From Bacteroidales bacterium (lineage in GTDB: Bacteria > Bacteroidota > Bacteroidia > Bacteroidales > UBA932): a DNA stretch of 64,000 nt. The notes under the pieces are model-generated. The model was not told the origin of the DNA. It did not search any database and was given only the letters and a program-made list of their open reading frames with translations. Below, one piece after another: positions 17,192 through 27,785 of the stretch (positions are counted from its first letter, which is position 1; each line of letters begins with the position of its first letter). The translations under genes and the position numbers were made by a program. The DNA is taken from the NCBI GenBank assembly GCA_017476575.1, contig JAFUZO010000042.1, forward strand, positions 1 to 64,000, read 5' to 3'.

Positions 17192-18046
17192 CTACGGAAT
17201 CGGGAAATCCCCTGCGACGAACGTCCGCTCGACATCGGCGCTGATGTCGACCAGCCCGTGTCCACCCTCGACATTCTCGGGGAAGCGGACGGGGTCGGCC
17301 ATGTACCAGGAGAGGGATTCCGCCTCGTAGGAAATCCAGGCCTGCCGCCACGAGAAGCCGTTGCGGCTGAGCGTGGACACCCGGCAGACCACCTCGCTGT
17401 GGAGACGGACGGCGCCGGAGATGGTCCGTCCTTCCGTCACGTCCTGCCGGTCGATGACGAACGTGCGGCGGCCGGTCCCGTCGTGGAACGGGATGTCGGT
17501 GAAAAGCGGCTGCGCCGACTCCAGCGATGTCCGGGACAGGAACAGGAGGCGTCCGGAGGCATCGTACCACTTCTTGAGGACGGCCAGGGCCGCCTGGTAG
17601 CAGGCCTCGTCGCCGGGCGGTTCCCGGAGGGTGACATGCAGCCGGAACGGCCCTTCTTCCGGCATGTCCATCTGCAGGGAAAGCGTGTCCGGCGCCGCCG
17701 GGACGGTGAGCCGGGCCGACGCCTGCCCGGCCGAGACGACGACCTCGTCCCCCGGACGGAACTGCGCCAGGAACCGGTATTCCTGCGGCCGGTTTTCCTG
17801 CGGCGAACCCTGTGCAACGGCTGTGGCGGCGACCTTCCCGCCGATCTGGATTTCCGGATGCAGGTCATCGGCCGCGACGGCCCGGCCAGTCAAGGAATAG
17901 CCGCACCAGAGGGTATGGACCGAATCGGCCGCATGCAGGTCGCCCAGCAGGATGGGCATCCGCTCCGGCGTGTCGAAGGTCGGGTAGACCGTCTTTTCGC
18001 AGGCGGCCAGGGCCAGGGGCAGGAGGAAGGGAAGGAACTTGCGCAT
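17192..18046 (-). CDS. DUF4249 lipoprotein
   Basis: 284 residues. The start at 18046 is chosen because MRKFLPFLLPLALAAC is a lipoprotein signal and begins one base after the stop of the upstream TonB receptor (TGA-C-ATG). The sequence shows the DUF4249 pattern: ERMPILLGDLHAADSVHTLWCGYS, FRPGDEVVVSA and FTDIPFHDGTG. DUF4249 lipoproteins usually sit next to an STN-type TonB receptor and are thought to be its outer-membrane partner, analogous to SusD. Last gene of a three-gene operon. The ligand is unknown. Confidence 0.75.
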   Translation of the reverse strand: MRKFLPFLLPLALAACEKTVYPTFDTPERMPILLGDLHAADSVHTLWCGYSLTGRAVAADDLHPEIQIGGKVAATAVAQGSPQENRPQEYRFLAQFRPGDEVVVSAGQASARLTVPAAPDTLSLQMDMPEEGPFRLHVTLREPPGDEACYQAALAVLKKWYDASGRLLFLSRTSLESAQPLFTDIPFHDGTGRRTFVIDRQDVTEGRTISGAVRLHSEVVCRVSTLSRNGFSWRQAWISYEAESLSWYMADPVRFPENVEGGHGLVDISADVERTFVAGDFPIP

Positions 18047-18047
18047 G

Positions 18048-20212
18048 TCAGAAACGGAAAGACCAGCCCAGGGCAGGCAGGAGGGACAGGGACGTGAAAT
18101 AGGTGACGGAAATCCGTCCGTCGGTGTCGACCATCGCCGCGTTGGGATTCCGGGCGGCGTAGGCGTTGTAGATGCCGACCTCCCAGCGGTGCTCGCCCCG
18201 GCGGACGTGCTTGCGGAAGACGGCCCCGACATCGAGCCGATGGGACGGGGGCAGGTGGAAGTTGTTGCGCCCGGCATAGGCCGGGAGGGATTCGAAGCCG
18301 CCACCCGGCTTGAGGACGAAGGTGTACCGCTCGGGCACGCTCATGTAGCCGCCGGACAGGTACGTCCAGAGGGCGCTGACCTCCAGGGAGGAGGTGAACC
18401 GGTGCGCCACGGTGACGACGAAATGGTGGCGCCGGTCGTGGGCATAGGGGAACCAGCGGCCCCCGTCGATGTCGTCGAACCGCCGTTTGCTGTGCGACAG
18501 GGTGTAACTGAGTTGGCCGGTGGTCTTCCCGGCCGGGCGGGCGACGGCGACCTCCAGCCCGCGGGCCCGTCCCGTCCCCACGGCCACGTTGTTCTCCCAA
18601 TAGCCCGTATAGATGTGGGCGAGGCGGTTGTCCCGGTATTCCAGCACGTGGCGCATGTCCTTGTGCCAGATTTCGGCCGACACGGTGAAGGGCCCCTCCC
18701 AGGCGGCGCCGAGGGAGACCTGGTCGGAGGTCATCGGGGCCAGGTTGCGGGAGACGGGCACCCAGAGGTCCGTGGGCATGCTGAACGAGGACGAGGAGGC
18801 CAGGGCGTGGAGATGCTGGACCATCCGCCCCGCTGCGGCGTGGAAGCGCCAGGGGCCGGTGGCATATCGGCCGGAGAGGCGCGGCTGCGGGCAGGACCAG
18901 ACCCGTCCTGCCGTGATGAACAGGTTGCCGTGCAGCCCGGCGGAAAGGGTCCAGGGGCCGCTGCAGAACTGGTCCTCGACGTAGAGGGAGACGTCGTACA
19001 CCATGCTGGTCCGGCGCTGGACGGTCTTCGGGGCGAACCCATGGGAGGAACAGCCGCCGCCCGCCCGGATGCGGTGGCGCCCGTCGGGATGGAACACGAG
19101 GTCGCCGGCGGCCCGCAGGTCCCGGATGTCCGATTCGAACAAGTCTTCCCGGACAAGGAAATGGTTCCAGGAGAGGGTGGCCCGCAGGTCGAGCGACGGG
19201 GAGACGGTGTGGTCCCAGCCCGCCGTCGCGGTCGTCGTGCCCCAACTTTCGAAGAGTTCCACATCGGTTTCCCCGTCGGAATCGGGGTGGAGGTCCATCC
19301 GGTCGCGGCCCTGGTAGACCGCGGCGAAGACCCGGTCCTGCGGCGAGAACCGGTGGGTGATGCGGGCATAGAGGTCGTGGAAGAAATAGTCGGCGTCCGC
19401 TTCGGCGGCCTTGAGGAGACCCTTGACCAGGGCGGTCTGGACGATGCGGCCGTTCACGAGGACGGTGGTCCTCGTTCCGAGGGGTCCTTCGAGGAGGAGT
19501 TTGTCGGTGACCAGCCCGATGCCGACCTGGCCGTGGAGCCGGTCGCCCGCCCCGTCCCGGTTCTCCACGTCGATGACGCTGGAGGCCCGGCCGTAGTAGC
19601 GGGCGGGAAAATGCCCCTTGTACACCTGTACGGAGCGGACCAGGTCGGGGTCGAAGATGGACAGGTAGCCGAAGCAGTGCGAAGGGTAGTACAAGGGCGT
19701 GCCGTCCAGCAGGACCAGGTTCCCGCCCGGATCGCCGCCGCGGACGACGAGGCCCGTGCCGCCTTCGGTCGTGGCCTGGATGCCGGGTTCGAGGACGAGG
19801 CGCTTGAGCACGTCCTGCACCCCGAGGAGGACCGGGGTGGTCCCGAAGTCGGCGGGATGCAGTTCCAGGGCGCCGTGCTCTTCCCGGACGGGCCGTTCCG
19901 ACCGGATGAGGGCGGCGGCGAGGATGGCGTCGAACCGGTGGGCGAGGGAGTCCTCCGGGGTACGGGTCCGCCGTCGGAGGATGACGTAGCGGCCCCGGAA
20001 GGTCCATTCGATGTCGCCGCCGTCGAACAGGCTCCGGAGGCATCCGTCCAGGTCCCGGTCCGGGAGGACGGCCGGGCCGGGACCGGAGAAATCGAGGTCG
20101 GCGTCATAGACGAACACGACGTCGAACCGCTGCTGGAGTGTTTCCAGGTGCTCCCGGACCGAAGGCGCGGCCACTAGGGACAGGGCCGTCAGCAGGAGGG
20201 CGGCCAGCCGGG

Positions 20213-20216
<4 letters not shown>
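18048..20216 (-). CDS. TonB-dependent outer-membrane receptor with N-terminal STN domain
   Basis: 722 residues from the ATG at 20216, which overlaps the stop of the SUMF1-like gene by 4 nt (ATGA). After a signal peptide, residues about 17-85 (VREHLETLQQRFDVVFVYDADLDF ... IEWTFRGRYVIL split by a variable loop) match the STN signalling domain. The plug follows: DVLKRLVLEPGIQATTEGG, LVVRGGDPGGNLVLLDGTPL and VQVYKGHFPARYYGRASSVI. The remainder is beta-barrel, ending in Phe (LGWSFRF). STN domains often contact FecR anti-sigma factors, but no fecR or sigma gene is in the window. Paired with DUF4249, it probably imports a non-SusCD ligand. Confidence 0.85.
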
Positions 20217-21256
<1,040 letters not shown>

Positions 21257-21292
21257 GGTATATGCTGTTTTCCTTGAGACGGACCATCCCCG

Positions 21293-21300
21293 CAAAAGTA
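21293..21300 (-). promoter_or_regulatory. -7 box for the SUMF1/TonB/DUF4249 operon
   Basis: Reads TACTTTTG on the minus strand, an exact TAnnTTTG, 36 nt before the SUMF1-like start. It lies between the GH88 stop and that start, so the three-gene operon can be expressed apart from GH88. No clear -33 box. Confidence 0.5.
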
Positions 21301-21330
21301 CCATCCGGTCCGGCGGTTTTTACAGGGTCC

Positions 21331-22455
21331 TTACCGGGCGAGGCGGAGGAGGGCTTCGAGGTAGTAGTAGTCGGCGTAGGTGAGGGGCACGTCGACCTCG
21401 GAGTTACCGGGCTTGTTGCCCACGCTGTGCTTGAGGAGGAAGCCGCCGTTGGTGCCGGGTCCGGCGAGGTATTCCGGCGTCGCGAAGGTGCGCACCTGCT
21501 TCTCGGCCATGGCGCGGCATGCATCGGCGAGGTCGGCGTCGGCGGTCCGCGTCGCGAGTTCGGCGAAGGCGGAGGCCATGACGGCCCCGGCGGAGGCGTC
21601 GCGCTCTTCACCCGGCTTGGAGAAGTCCCAGTAGGGGATGCCGTCCTCGGGAAGTTGCGGCAGGATCATCCGGGCGATGTGCTCGGCCTGGGCCTGGAAG
21701 GCCTCGTCCCCGGTCTCGCGGGCCATCATCGTGTAGCCGTACAGCGCCCAGGCCTGTCCGCGGGCCCAGGCCGACTCGTCCGCCGCGCCCTGCACGGTCT
21801 GCCGGCCGAGGACCGACCCGTCGTCGGCGTAGTTGACCAGGTGGTAGGTCGTGAAGTCGGGCCGGAAATGCTCCCGCTGCGTCTTGCGGGCGTGGGCGAG
21901 GGCGATATCCCGGTCGCCGTACTGCGTGAGCAGTTCGAGGTTCATCATGTTGTCGATGATGACCGGGTAGTTCCATTTCTTGTTGTCCCAACTCCGGATG
22001 ACGCCCACCTCGGGGTTGAAGCGGGTGGCGAGTTTGGCGGCGCCCTCCTTCAGGATGGACACACAGGCGGTGTCGCCCGTGAGCCGGTAGGCGTTGCCGT
22101 AACTGGACATGAGTTGGAAGCCGATGTCATGGTCGGTTTTCCCTTCGGCCAGGTGCTCCAGTTTGCGGGTCTCGTGCCAGGCGAGGTCCTTGACGGTGTC
22201 GTCGCCGGTATATTCGTAGATATACCAGAGCGTGCCCGGGAAGAAGCCGCTGCACCACCAGCCGATGGGGGCGGTGACGAGGGTGTCGGCCTGGAAGGTT
22301 CGGGGGGTCTGTGTGTCGCCGAGGCGCGCGGCCAGGTCGAAGGCCTGGACCTTGGCCCGTTCGAAGACCCGGTCGGTCAGCGCCGGCAGGCTCTCGGTCC
22401 GGCTGCAGGCGGCCGCCACGGCGATGACGGCGGCCAGGGAAAGGATACGTTTCAT
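21331..22455 (-). CDS. GH88 unsaturated glucuronyl hydrolase, lipoprotein
   Basis: 374 residues starting at MKRILSL (22455), a lipoprotein signal with lipobox VAAAC; a longer frame exists but adds only six residues. The (alpha/alpha)6-barrel family signature is clear: WCSGFFPGTLWYIYEYTGDD, Asp110 in DHDIGFQ and Asp168 in IDNMMNLE, the two Asp that correspond to the catalytic pair of Bacillus UGL. DESAWARGQAWALYGY and IPYWDFSKPGEERDASAGAV follow. It removes the 4,5-unsaturated uronic acid left at the non-reducing end by polysaccharide lyases, which suits the two heparinase II/III-type genes upstream on the same strand. A TATATTTG -7 box is at 22476-22483. Confidence 0.9.
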   Translation of the reverse strand: MKRILSLAAVIAVAAACSRTESLPALTDRVFERAKVQAFDLAARLGDTQTPRTFQADTLVTAPIGWWCSGFFPGTLWYIYEYTGDDTVKDLAWHETRKLEHLAEGKTDHDIGFQLMSSYGNAYRLTGDTACVSILKEGAAKLATRFNPEVGVIRSWDNKKWNYPVIIDNMMNLELLTQYGDRDIALAHARKTQREHFRPDFTTYHLVNYADDGSVLGRQTVQGAADESAWARGQAWALYGYTMMARETGDEAFQAQAEHIARMILPQLPEDGIPYWDFSKPGEERDASAGAVMASAFAELATRTADADLADACRAMAEKQVRTFATPEYLAGPGTNGGFLLKHSVGNKPGNSEVDVPLTYADYYYLEALLRLAR

Positions 22456-22475
22456 CAGCAAAAAGTTAATCATGA

Positions 22476-22483
22476 CAAATATA
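22476..22483 (-). promoter_or_regulatory. -7 box for GH88
   Basis: TATATTTG on the minus strand, an exact TAnnTTTG, 20 nt before the GH88 start. No obvious -33 element at the usual distance. Confidence 0.5.
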
Positions 22484-22583
22484 CGTTTTTCTTACGACAG
22501 AACAGCACTTCCATCCTCTTTTTTCCAGTCCCCTCCGTCCCGACCGGATCCGTCTACGAAACTAATCCCCGAACATGGAGGAT

Positions 22584-22740
22584 GGCCGAACGGCCCGTTC
22601 CCCCGCAAAATCGTCCCGAGGCGTGGATGGAAGGGCGTGGTCGACCGTCCTATCCATGATAAAGCCCGGATTCGTGGATGGGCGGCCGGGGGCCCTGCCC
22701 ATGAAAAAAGGGGCTCCCGGCATGGGGCATCGGATCGGAG
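22584..22740. repeat. Dispersed noncoding repeat, family A copy 1
   Basis: About 155 bp nearly identical to 43234-43395. Shared words in the same order include GCAAAATCGTCC, GAGGCGTGGATGGAAGGG, CATGATAAAGC, ATTCGTGGATGGGCGGCCGG and GGGGCTCCCGGCATGGGGCA. Small indels between copies break every reading frame, so it is noncoding. It occupies most of the 314-bp gap between the FAD oxidoreductase stop and the GH88 start, separating the large PUL from GH88; nothing else is seen in that gap besides the GH88 promoter. Confidence 0.8.
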
Positions 22741-22769
22741 GTCAACCGGCATCTGGCCCGCAAGAGGAC

Positions 22770-24080
22770 TCAGGCGCCGAGGTTTACGCCTTGGGCCTGG
22801 AGGCGGTGGCGGAGATGCGGGATATCCAGCGAACGGACATCGGTCCGGCCGAGGACGGCGCAGGCGGCGGCGACCCCCGCCGCCTGGCCGGTGACAAAGC
22901 ACGTGGCCACCTCGCGGGCATCGTAGACAATCTGCTCGTCGTAGCCGAAGCAGCGCCCGGCCACCAGCAGGTTCGGCACCTTCCGGGGCACCAGGGAACG
23001 GTAGGGAATCTGCCAGGCCGGGCGCTTCCGTCCGGGCAGGGTGCCGTCCCGGTAGGAGAACCAGGGGTCCGCCCCGCCGATGCCGATGCAGTCGTCGTAG
23101 TGCGTGTAGCGGAGCGATTCGTCGAAGGTGACGTTGTGCAGCGACCGCAGGACGCGGGTACTGCGCACGCCCAGCAGCGACGTGGAATCGAGCAGGAACA
23201 GGTCTTCGCAGCCGGGCTGCCGCCGGTCTTCCTCGGCCGTTTCCCACATCTGGCGGCGCAGTTTCACCTGCAGGCGGGTGAGGTTGTAGATGTCCAGCCC
23301 GTCCTGCTCCATCTCGCCGTGGGTATGGAACAATTTCACCCCTTTCACCGGCGTATCCAGGACGCCCTTGCGCTGCAGGGCCCCGGCATTGCCGCAGCGC
23401 CACATGGCCCCGATCTGGTGACGGCGGATGTCGAAGTCCTCCCCGGCCCATTCCAGGATATCTCCGTCCCCGCTGGCGTCGACGAACAGCCCCGCCTGGA
23501 CCGCCACCCGCCCGCTCTTGGTTTCCAGGATCAGGGCATCGACCCGGTCGCCGGATCGCAGGATGCCCGCACCCTGGCAGTTGTACAGCAGCCGGACGCC
23601 GCTTTCCTCCAGCATCCGCTCCAGGACGTATTTCGCGGCCTCCGGGTCAGGAACCGGTGTGGAGCCTTCCTTGATGTCGATGCACATTCCCATGGCCGTC
23701 AGCCGCGTACAGATTTCTTCAGAAAAGCCGCGGACCACCCGTCGCCAGCTGCCGTCCTTCAGGAGGGCGTCGGTGTTGTTCACAGGGAGCACGCAGCAGC
23801 CGGTCCACAGACCTCCCAGGTAGTACTGTCGCTCGACCAGGAGCACGTCCGCTCCTTCCCGGGCGGCGGAGACGGCGGCCGCCACACCGGCGGGACCGCC
23901 ACCCAGGACCACCACATCGGCCCGGTCCACCACCGGGATCCGGCGGGCGGGTTCTTTCAGATAGCCCTTCACGTCCAGCGGCGTGGGCGATGTTGCGACC
24001 GGGGTGCAGCCGACGAGCGGCCCGAGGGCGGCAGCCCCGGCCCCGGCCGCCGCCACCTGGAGGAATTTCCTTCTTTTCAT
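22770..24080 (-). CDS. FAD-dependent oxidoreductase (FAD_oxidored family), twin-arginine lipoprotein
   Basis: 436 residues from the ATG at 24080, overlapping the upstream lyase stop by 4 nt (ATGA). The N-terminus is a twin-arginine signal with a following lipobox (KRRKFLQVAAAGAG...LVGC), implying folded, cofactor-loaded export. The Rossmann dinucleotide motif is VVLGGGPAGVAAAVSAA with the ribose-binding Glu in LLVE, and a late VAGRCFGYDEQI/ATCFVTGQAAGVAAA segment closes the FAD site. FAD-dependent proteins of this family often oxidise or dehydrate sugars or related molecules; this substrate is unknown. It is the last gene of the large PUL, so it probably modifies a product of the lyases. Confidence 0.82.
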   Translation of the reverse strand: MKRRKFLQVAAAGAGAAALGPLVGCTPVATSPTPLDVKGYLKEPARRIPVVDRADVVVLGGGPAGVAAAVSAAREGADVLLVERQYYLGGLWTGCCVLPVNNTDALLKDGSWRRVVRGFSEEICTRLTAMGMCIDIKEGSTPVPDPEAAKYVLERMLEESGVRLLYNCQGAGILRSGDRVDALILETKSGRVAVQAGLFVDASGDGDILEWAGEDFDIRRHQIGAMWRCGNAGALQRKGVLDTPVKGVKLFHTHGEMEQDGLDIYNLTRLQVKLRRQMWETAEEDRRQPGCEDLFLLDSTSLLGVRSTRVLRSLHNVTFDESLRYTHYDDCIGIGGADPWFSYRDGTLPGRKRPAWQIPYRSLVPRKVPNLLVAGRCFGYDEQIVYDAREVATCFVTGQAAGVAAACAVLGRTDVRSLDIPHLRHRLQAQGVNLGA

Positions 24081-25939
24081 AGGAGCCTGCACGTTGTCGT
24101 TATCGTCGCTTCCGTTCCGGCGGGCACCGTGAGGGTGTATCCCGCAAACTGGACAGGGGCTTCATAAAAGGGCAGGAGGCAGTCGGGGACGTCTTCCGGC
24201 ATGTCGAGTCCTGTCCGGAAGTCCACGGACGCGCCTTTCACGCAGATGCGCATCGTCCGCCCTTTCTGTTGCAGGAGGATGCCGCCGTCGGAGAGGGAGA
24301 CCGTCGCATGGGTCGTGTAGTTCCAACTGACCCGGGCGTCGAGGGAATCCTTCGCCGCCACGCAGTCGGTGATCCGGAGGGAGCCGTCCGCTTCGATGCA
24401 GATGGTCCGTTCCACCCGGGCCGCATCGTCCGGGAAGATGCTCGACAGGTCGAACCGTCCGCCCCGCCGCTCCGGCGTGTCGAAGACTTCCTCCAGCGTG
24501 GCGCAGCCCCGGACATCATGGTCCTTTCCGTTGATGGTCAGTGTGTTGTGCTGCCGGTTGTTGTAACCGAAGACCTTCCAGCGGTGCGAGTCCTGCTTGC
24601 GGTTCCAGGGTGTGGAATTGATGGTCCGCAGGGCGGCCTCCGACTTGGAATAACCCGGCGCCGGCGGTTCGCACAGCCAGCGGAACCCGCCGGCATCAAA
24701 GACGAAACTCCCTGCATCCAGGTGGGCATGGCTGTTCTGCGCCCCGCCGCCCTTCACGCCGAGGTACGGGTCTTTCCGGTCCCATCCGCCACGGGTCATC
24801 ACCAGCGGGTTGGACCCCTGCCCCGAGAAGGTCAGGGCGCCGGGCGCAGGGACGGAACGGACGGCGCAGTGGGAGGCGCACCACAGATACAGGAAGCCCA
24901 GGCGGTCCTTGAGGGCATATTTGGGGTTCTCCTCGATGTCCTTGACCTCCCAGTAGGCCAGGCCCGGGTCGCCGGACTTCCAGGCGAAGTACCACAGTTG
25001 CGGGCGGGACTCGGCCCGGATTCCGCTGTCGGAATAGTTGAAGGCGAGGCCGATGTTGCCCCGGGCGGCGCGCTCGAAGGTGGCGGAGGCCATGAAGCCG
25101 GGACATTGCGATAGCCCGAAATCGGTGCCGTAGACCCCTTCGAGGGAGAGGTCCAGCAGTTCCTGGAAACCGGTCCCGTAGCCCCAGTAGGTATGGCCTT
25201 CCGGGTAGATGCCGTCCGGGGCGTACCCGCGTTCGATGTGGAGCGCATTGTCCAGGACGGCCCGCTCCACCAGGGCGCGGCACCGCTCCGGGTCGGTGTC
25301 GTACAGGGCGATGGCTGCGACGGCCAGGCTGGCGTTGAGGACCTGGTGCCAGTTGTTGTCCTTGCGGAACAGGTGGCGCCAGCGGTTGTCCTCCGCCGTG
25401 TCGAAGGCGAAGGCCGTGACGGCCTGCTCGCATCGTTCCCGGGTTTCCGGTTTGAGGCGGGCATAGAGCCAGTCGTAGCCGAGGGCGACGGCCGCCGTCA
25501 TCTCCGCGGCGTCCAGGTAATGGACCGGATGCCAGTCCGGAAAGGAGCAGACCTGATTCAGGACGCTTTCGGCGCGGCGGAGGTATTTCGGGTCCTTGGT
25601 GAACCGCCACGCGTAGGCGCAGCAGCCCATCTGCCGCAGCACCTCGCGGCTGACATGCAGCATCTTCCCGGCGGCATCCGGGGCGTATTCCACCGGCGCG
25701 TCTTCGGCGACGCAGGCATCGGCCATGGCCATATAGGTCTCGTGCATCCGCACCAGGGCCTTGCTCCGGCAGGCGAGGACCGCCTTGCGGTGCTGCTTGA
25801 AGGCGGCCTCGTCGGCCAGCAGCCGGGGGTGGGCGGAGCGGATGGACAGGTCCGATCCTTTCACGGTCACCTCCAGCGCCTGCGCCGGGAGGACGCACAC
25901 CGCTGCCAGCAGGGCGGTGAACCATTTCTTAAATTCCAT
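24077..25939 (-). CDS. Heparinase II/III family polysaccharide lyase, secreted
   Basis: 620 residues from the ATG at 25939 (MEFKKWFTALLAAV...AQA signal peptide), overlapping the SusD stop by 11 nt. The N-terminal (alpha/alpha) toroid has HPRLLADEAAFKQHRKAV, AYAWRFTKDPKYL, NQVCSFPDWHPVHYLDAAEM, ALGYDWLY and DNNWHQVLNAS. The central YPEGHTYWGYGTGF carries the probable catalytic Tyr. The C-terminal beta-sandwich begins with GVKGGGAQNSHAHLDAGSF, whose His cluster likely binds metal or substrate. Enzymes of this fold cleave uronic-acid-containing glycans (heparin/heparan, alginate and others) by beta-elimination. Paralogous to the gene at 34744-36687. The exact PL family and substrate cannot be read off. 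Confidence 0.85.
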   Translation of the reverse strand: MEFKKWFTALLAAVCVLPAQALEVTVKGSDLSIRSAHPRLLADEAAFKQHRKAVLACRSKALVRMHETYMAMADACVAEDAPVEYAPDAAGKMLHVSREVLRQMGCCAYAWRFTKDPKYLRRAESVLNQVCSFPDWHPVHYLDAAEMTAAVALGYDWLYARLKPETRERCEQAVTAFAFDTAEDNRWRHLFRKDNNWHQVLNASLAVAAIALYDTDPERCRALVERAVLDNALHIERGYAPDGIYPEGHTYWGYGTGFQELLDLSLEGVYGTDFGLSQCPGFMASATFERAARGNIGLAFNYSDSGIRAESRPQLWYFAWKSGDPGLAYWEVKDIEENPKYALKDRLGFLYLWCASHCAVRSVPAPGALTFSGQGSNPLVMTRGGWDRKDPYLGVKGGGAQNSHAHLDAGSFVFDAGGFRWLCEPPAPGYSKSEAALRTINSTPWNRKQDSHRWKVFGYNNRQHNTLTINGKDHDVRGCATLEEVFDTPERRGGRFDLSSIFPDDAARVERTICIEADGSLRITDCVAAKDSLDARVSWNYTTHATVSLSDGGILLQQKGRTMRICVKGASVDFRTGLDMPEDVPDCLLPFYEAPVQFAGYTLTVPAGTEATITTTCRLL

Positions 25940-27782
25940 ACCAGAAGTCGTTTTGGTCATCGGATGTCAGCGTGGAATTGTAGTTCAGTTCCTCGTTGGG
26001 ATAGGCGTACAGGAGGCCTTTGCGGACCTCGTCCGGGTCCTCGGAATACTGGTAGGGGGCATCGCCGTCGCAGGGATAGAGGTAGCCGCTCGTCCAGTAT
26101 TTCGCCTGCTCGGGGCGCAGGAGGAAGAGGTTCTTGGGTTTGCTGACCGTATTGACGAGGAAAGTGGCGCCGTGGCGGTGCGTCTCGTCCCACTCATGGC
26201 CTTCCCCGAGGAATTCGAAGATGCGCTCCCAGAAGAGGGCTTCCCGCATCTCTTCCACAGTCCCGTAAGCGTCTGACGGCCAGCTGGGAGCGTCGGCTTC
26301 TGGCGCTCCGTCGGCCACACTTCGCCGGGCCCTGGCGTGGATGGCCTCGACATAGGCGCGGGCCTCGTCCAGGCGGCCCAGTTCGGCGCAGGCCTCGGCC
26401 GCGTTGAAATAGACCTCGGCCAGGCGCATCACATACAGGTCGGCCTCGCCGTAGTCGCAAGCATAGTTGCGGCTCCAGTATTTCCGCAGGTAGGGAAAGA
26501 CATGGGTCGTGGACACATTGGACGTAATCTTCTCGGCGTTGGGGTAGATGGGGGTCCATTCCCGGGTCTTCATGTTGTACACCTGCGTGTGGTACAGCGT
26601 CAGGTCCAGGCGCGGGTCGGCGCTGCCCACATAGACGTTGGCGGCCCGCCCGGTCCCCTTCTCTCCCGGATAGGTCTCGCACCATTTCTGGAAGACCCAC
26701 CGGTTGGGGCGCCAGCGGCCGAACCCGGTCGTCTCCAGATCGCCGGTGAAGGCGGTCCCTTCGGCATAGGGCGGCAGGGAGAACGTGGCCAGCGTGCTGT
26801 AGGTCGTCTTCGTGACGGGCAGGGTGAAGATCTTCTCCGGGTTGCTCCAGGCCGTATAGGTCCCCGCTTCCCCCGACCGGTTGAAGGCGGGGTCGTAGGC
26901 GAAGAGGTCGCCGAACTTCTCCGCCAGCCGGTACGGGCAGCCGGGGTCGTGGGCTGGATTGCCGGGAATCAGTTTCTGCGCCGTTTCCAGCGCCAGGGTA
27001 TAGGCATCTGCCGCGGTCTGGATGCCGAGCGGCGTGAAGTCCGGAGTCCGCCGGGCGCTGTCCCAGAAATTGTCGTCCGAGGCGGTCAGCAGGGACCCGA
27101 TGGTCGTGTAGACGGAGGACAGGACGGCCGTGGCGGCATATCGTGACGCGCGGTCCTTGCCGGGAGTCACCTCGGACACCCGCGCCGGGGAGCGCATGTA
27201 CTGCTCGGCAAAATGCAGATCCTCCACGATCTGGGCGTAGACCTCCCAGAACGGGGTCCGCGGGGCGTCGATATCCGACGGGGAGACCTGGGCGGTCCGC
27301 AGCGGGCAGTCGCCCCAGACCCGGACAATCCGGAACAGCATCCAGGCCCGGTAGAACCGCGCTTCCGCCTCGATCTCACGCTTGTATCCCTCGTCTACCG
27401 GAGAGGCGGGCAGGTTGTCGATGAGTACGTTGGAGGCATTCACCACGTCGTAGCACCAGCGGAAAAAGGTGTTGTTCTTGATACTGGAGGAATACTGGGA
27501 ATACAGGAGACAACTGGTATAGTAGGGCTTGGTGCGTCCGGTCGAAGTGTTGAGCCCGTGGTGGATGAGGGCGGAGCACTGGGCCAGGAATTCGAACCCT
27601 TCGCCCAGGAGGCCGGAAGAGGAGTACCATTTCCCGAGGATGCCGTAGATGCCGGATTCCAGCATCTCTTCGCTCTCGTAGACGGAGTCCTCGTTGATGC
27701 CGGTGATCTGCCGTTCCTCCAGAAAGTCGGAACAGGAGGTCAGGGCGAGGGCAAGCAGCAGGACAGGAATGATCTTTCTCAT
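25929..27782 (-). CDS. SusD/RagB family outer-membrane glycan-binding lipoprotein
   Basis: 617 residues with a lipoprotein signal (LLALALTSC) followed by the typical SDFLEERQITGINEDSVYES. SusD features include the WCYDVVNASNVLIDNLPAS segment (helical TPR-like core), ARFYRAWMLFRIVRVWGDCPL, MRLAEVYFNAAEACAELG and a C-terminal FWERIFEFLGEGHEWDETHRHG. It should lie on the outer surface and close over the SusC channel to capture glycan fragments. It starts 3 nt after the SusC stop, the standard pair arrangement, and its 3' end overlaps the lyase gene. Confidence 0.93.
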   Translation of the reverse strand: MRKIIPVLLLALALTSCSDFLEERQITGINEDSVYESEEMLESGIYGILGKWYSSSGLLGEGFEFLAQCSALIHHGLNTSTGRTKPYYTSCLLYSQYSSSIKNNTFFRWCYDVVNASNVLIDNLPASPVDEGYKREIEAEARFYRAWMLFRIVRVWGDCPLRTAQVSPSDIDAPRTPFWEVYAQIVEDLHFAEQYMRSPARVSEVTPGKDRASRYAATAVLSSVYTTIGSLLTASDDNFWDSARRTPDFTPLGIQTAADAYTLALETAQKLIPGNPAHDPGCPYRLAEKFGDLFAYDPAFNRSGEAGTYTAWSNPEKIFTLPVTKTTYSTLATFSLPPYAEGTAFTGDLETTGFGRWRPNRWVFQKWCETYPGEKGTGRAANVYVGSADPRLDLTLYHTQVYNMKTREWTPIYPNAEKITSNVSTTHVFPYLRKYWSRNYACDYGEADLYVMRLAEVYFNAAEACAELGRLDEARAYVEAIHARARRSVADGAPEADAPSWPSDAYGTVEEMREALFWERIFEFLGEGHEWDETHRHGATFLVNTVSKPKNLFLLRPEQAKYWTSGYLYPCDGDAPYQYSEDPDEVRKGLLYAYPNEELNYNSTLTSDDQNDFWYGI

Positions 27783-27785
27783 GGC

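Noticed and set aside
17890..20043. Minus-strand open frame of 717 codons in another frame of the TonB receptor
   Set aside because: The product is almost all Arg/Pro/Gly, the expected shifted-frame composition; the TonB receptor frame has clear STN and plug motifs.
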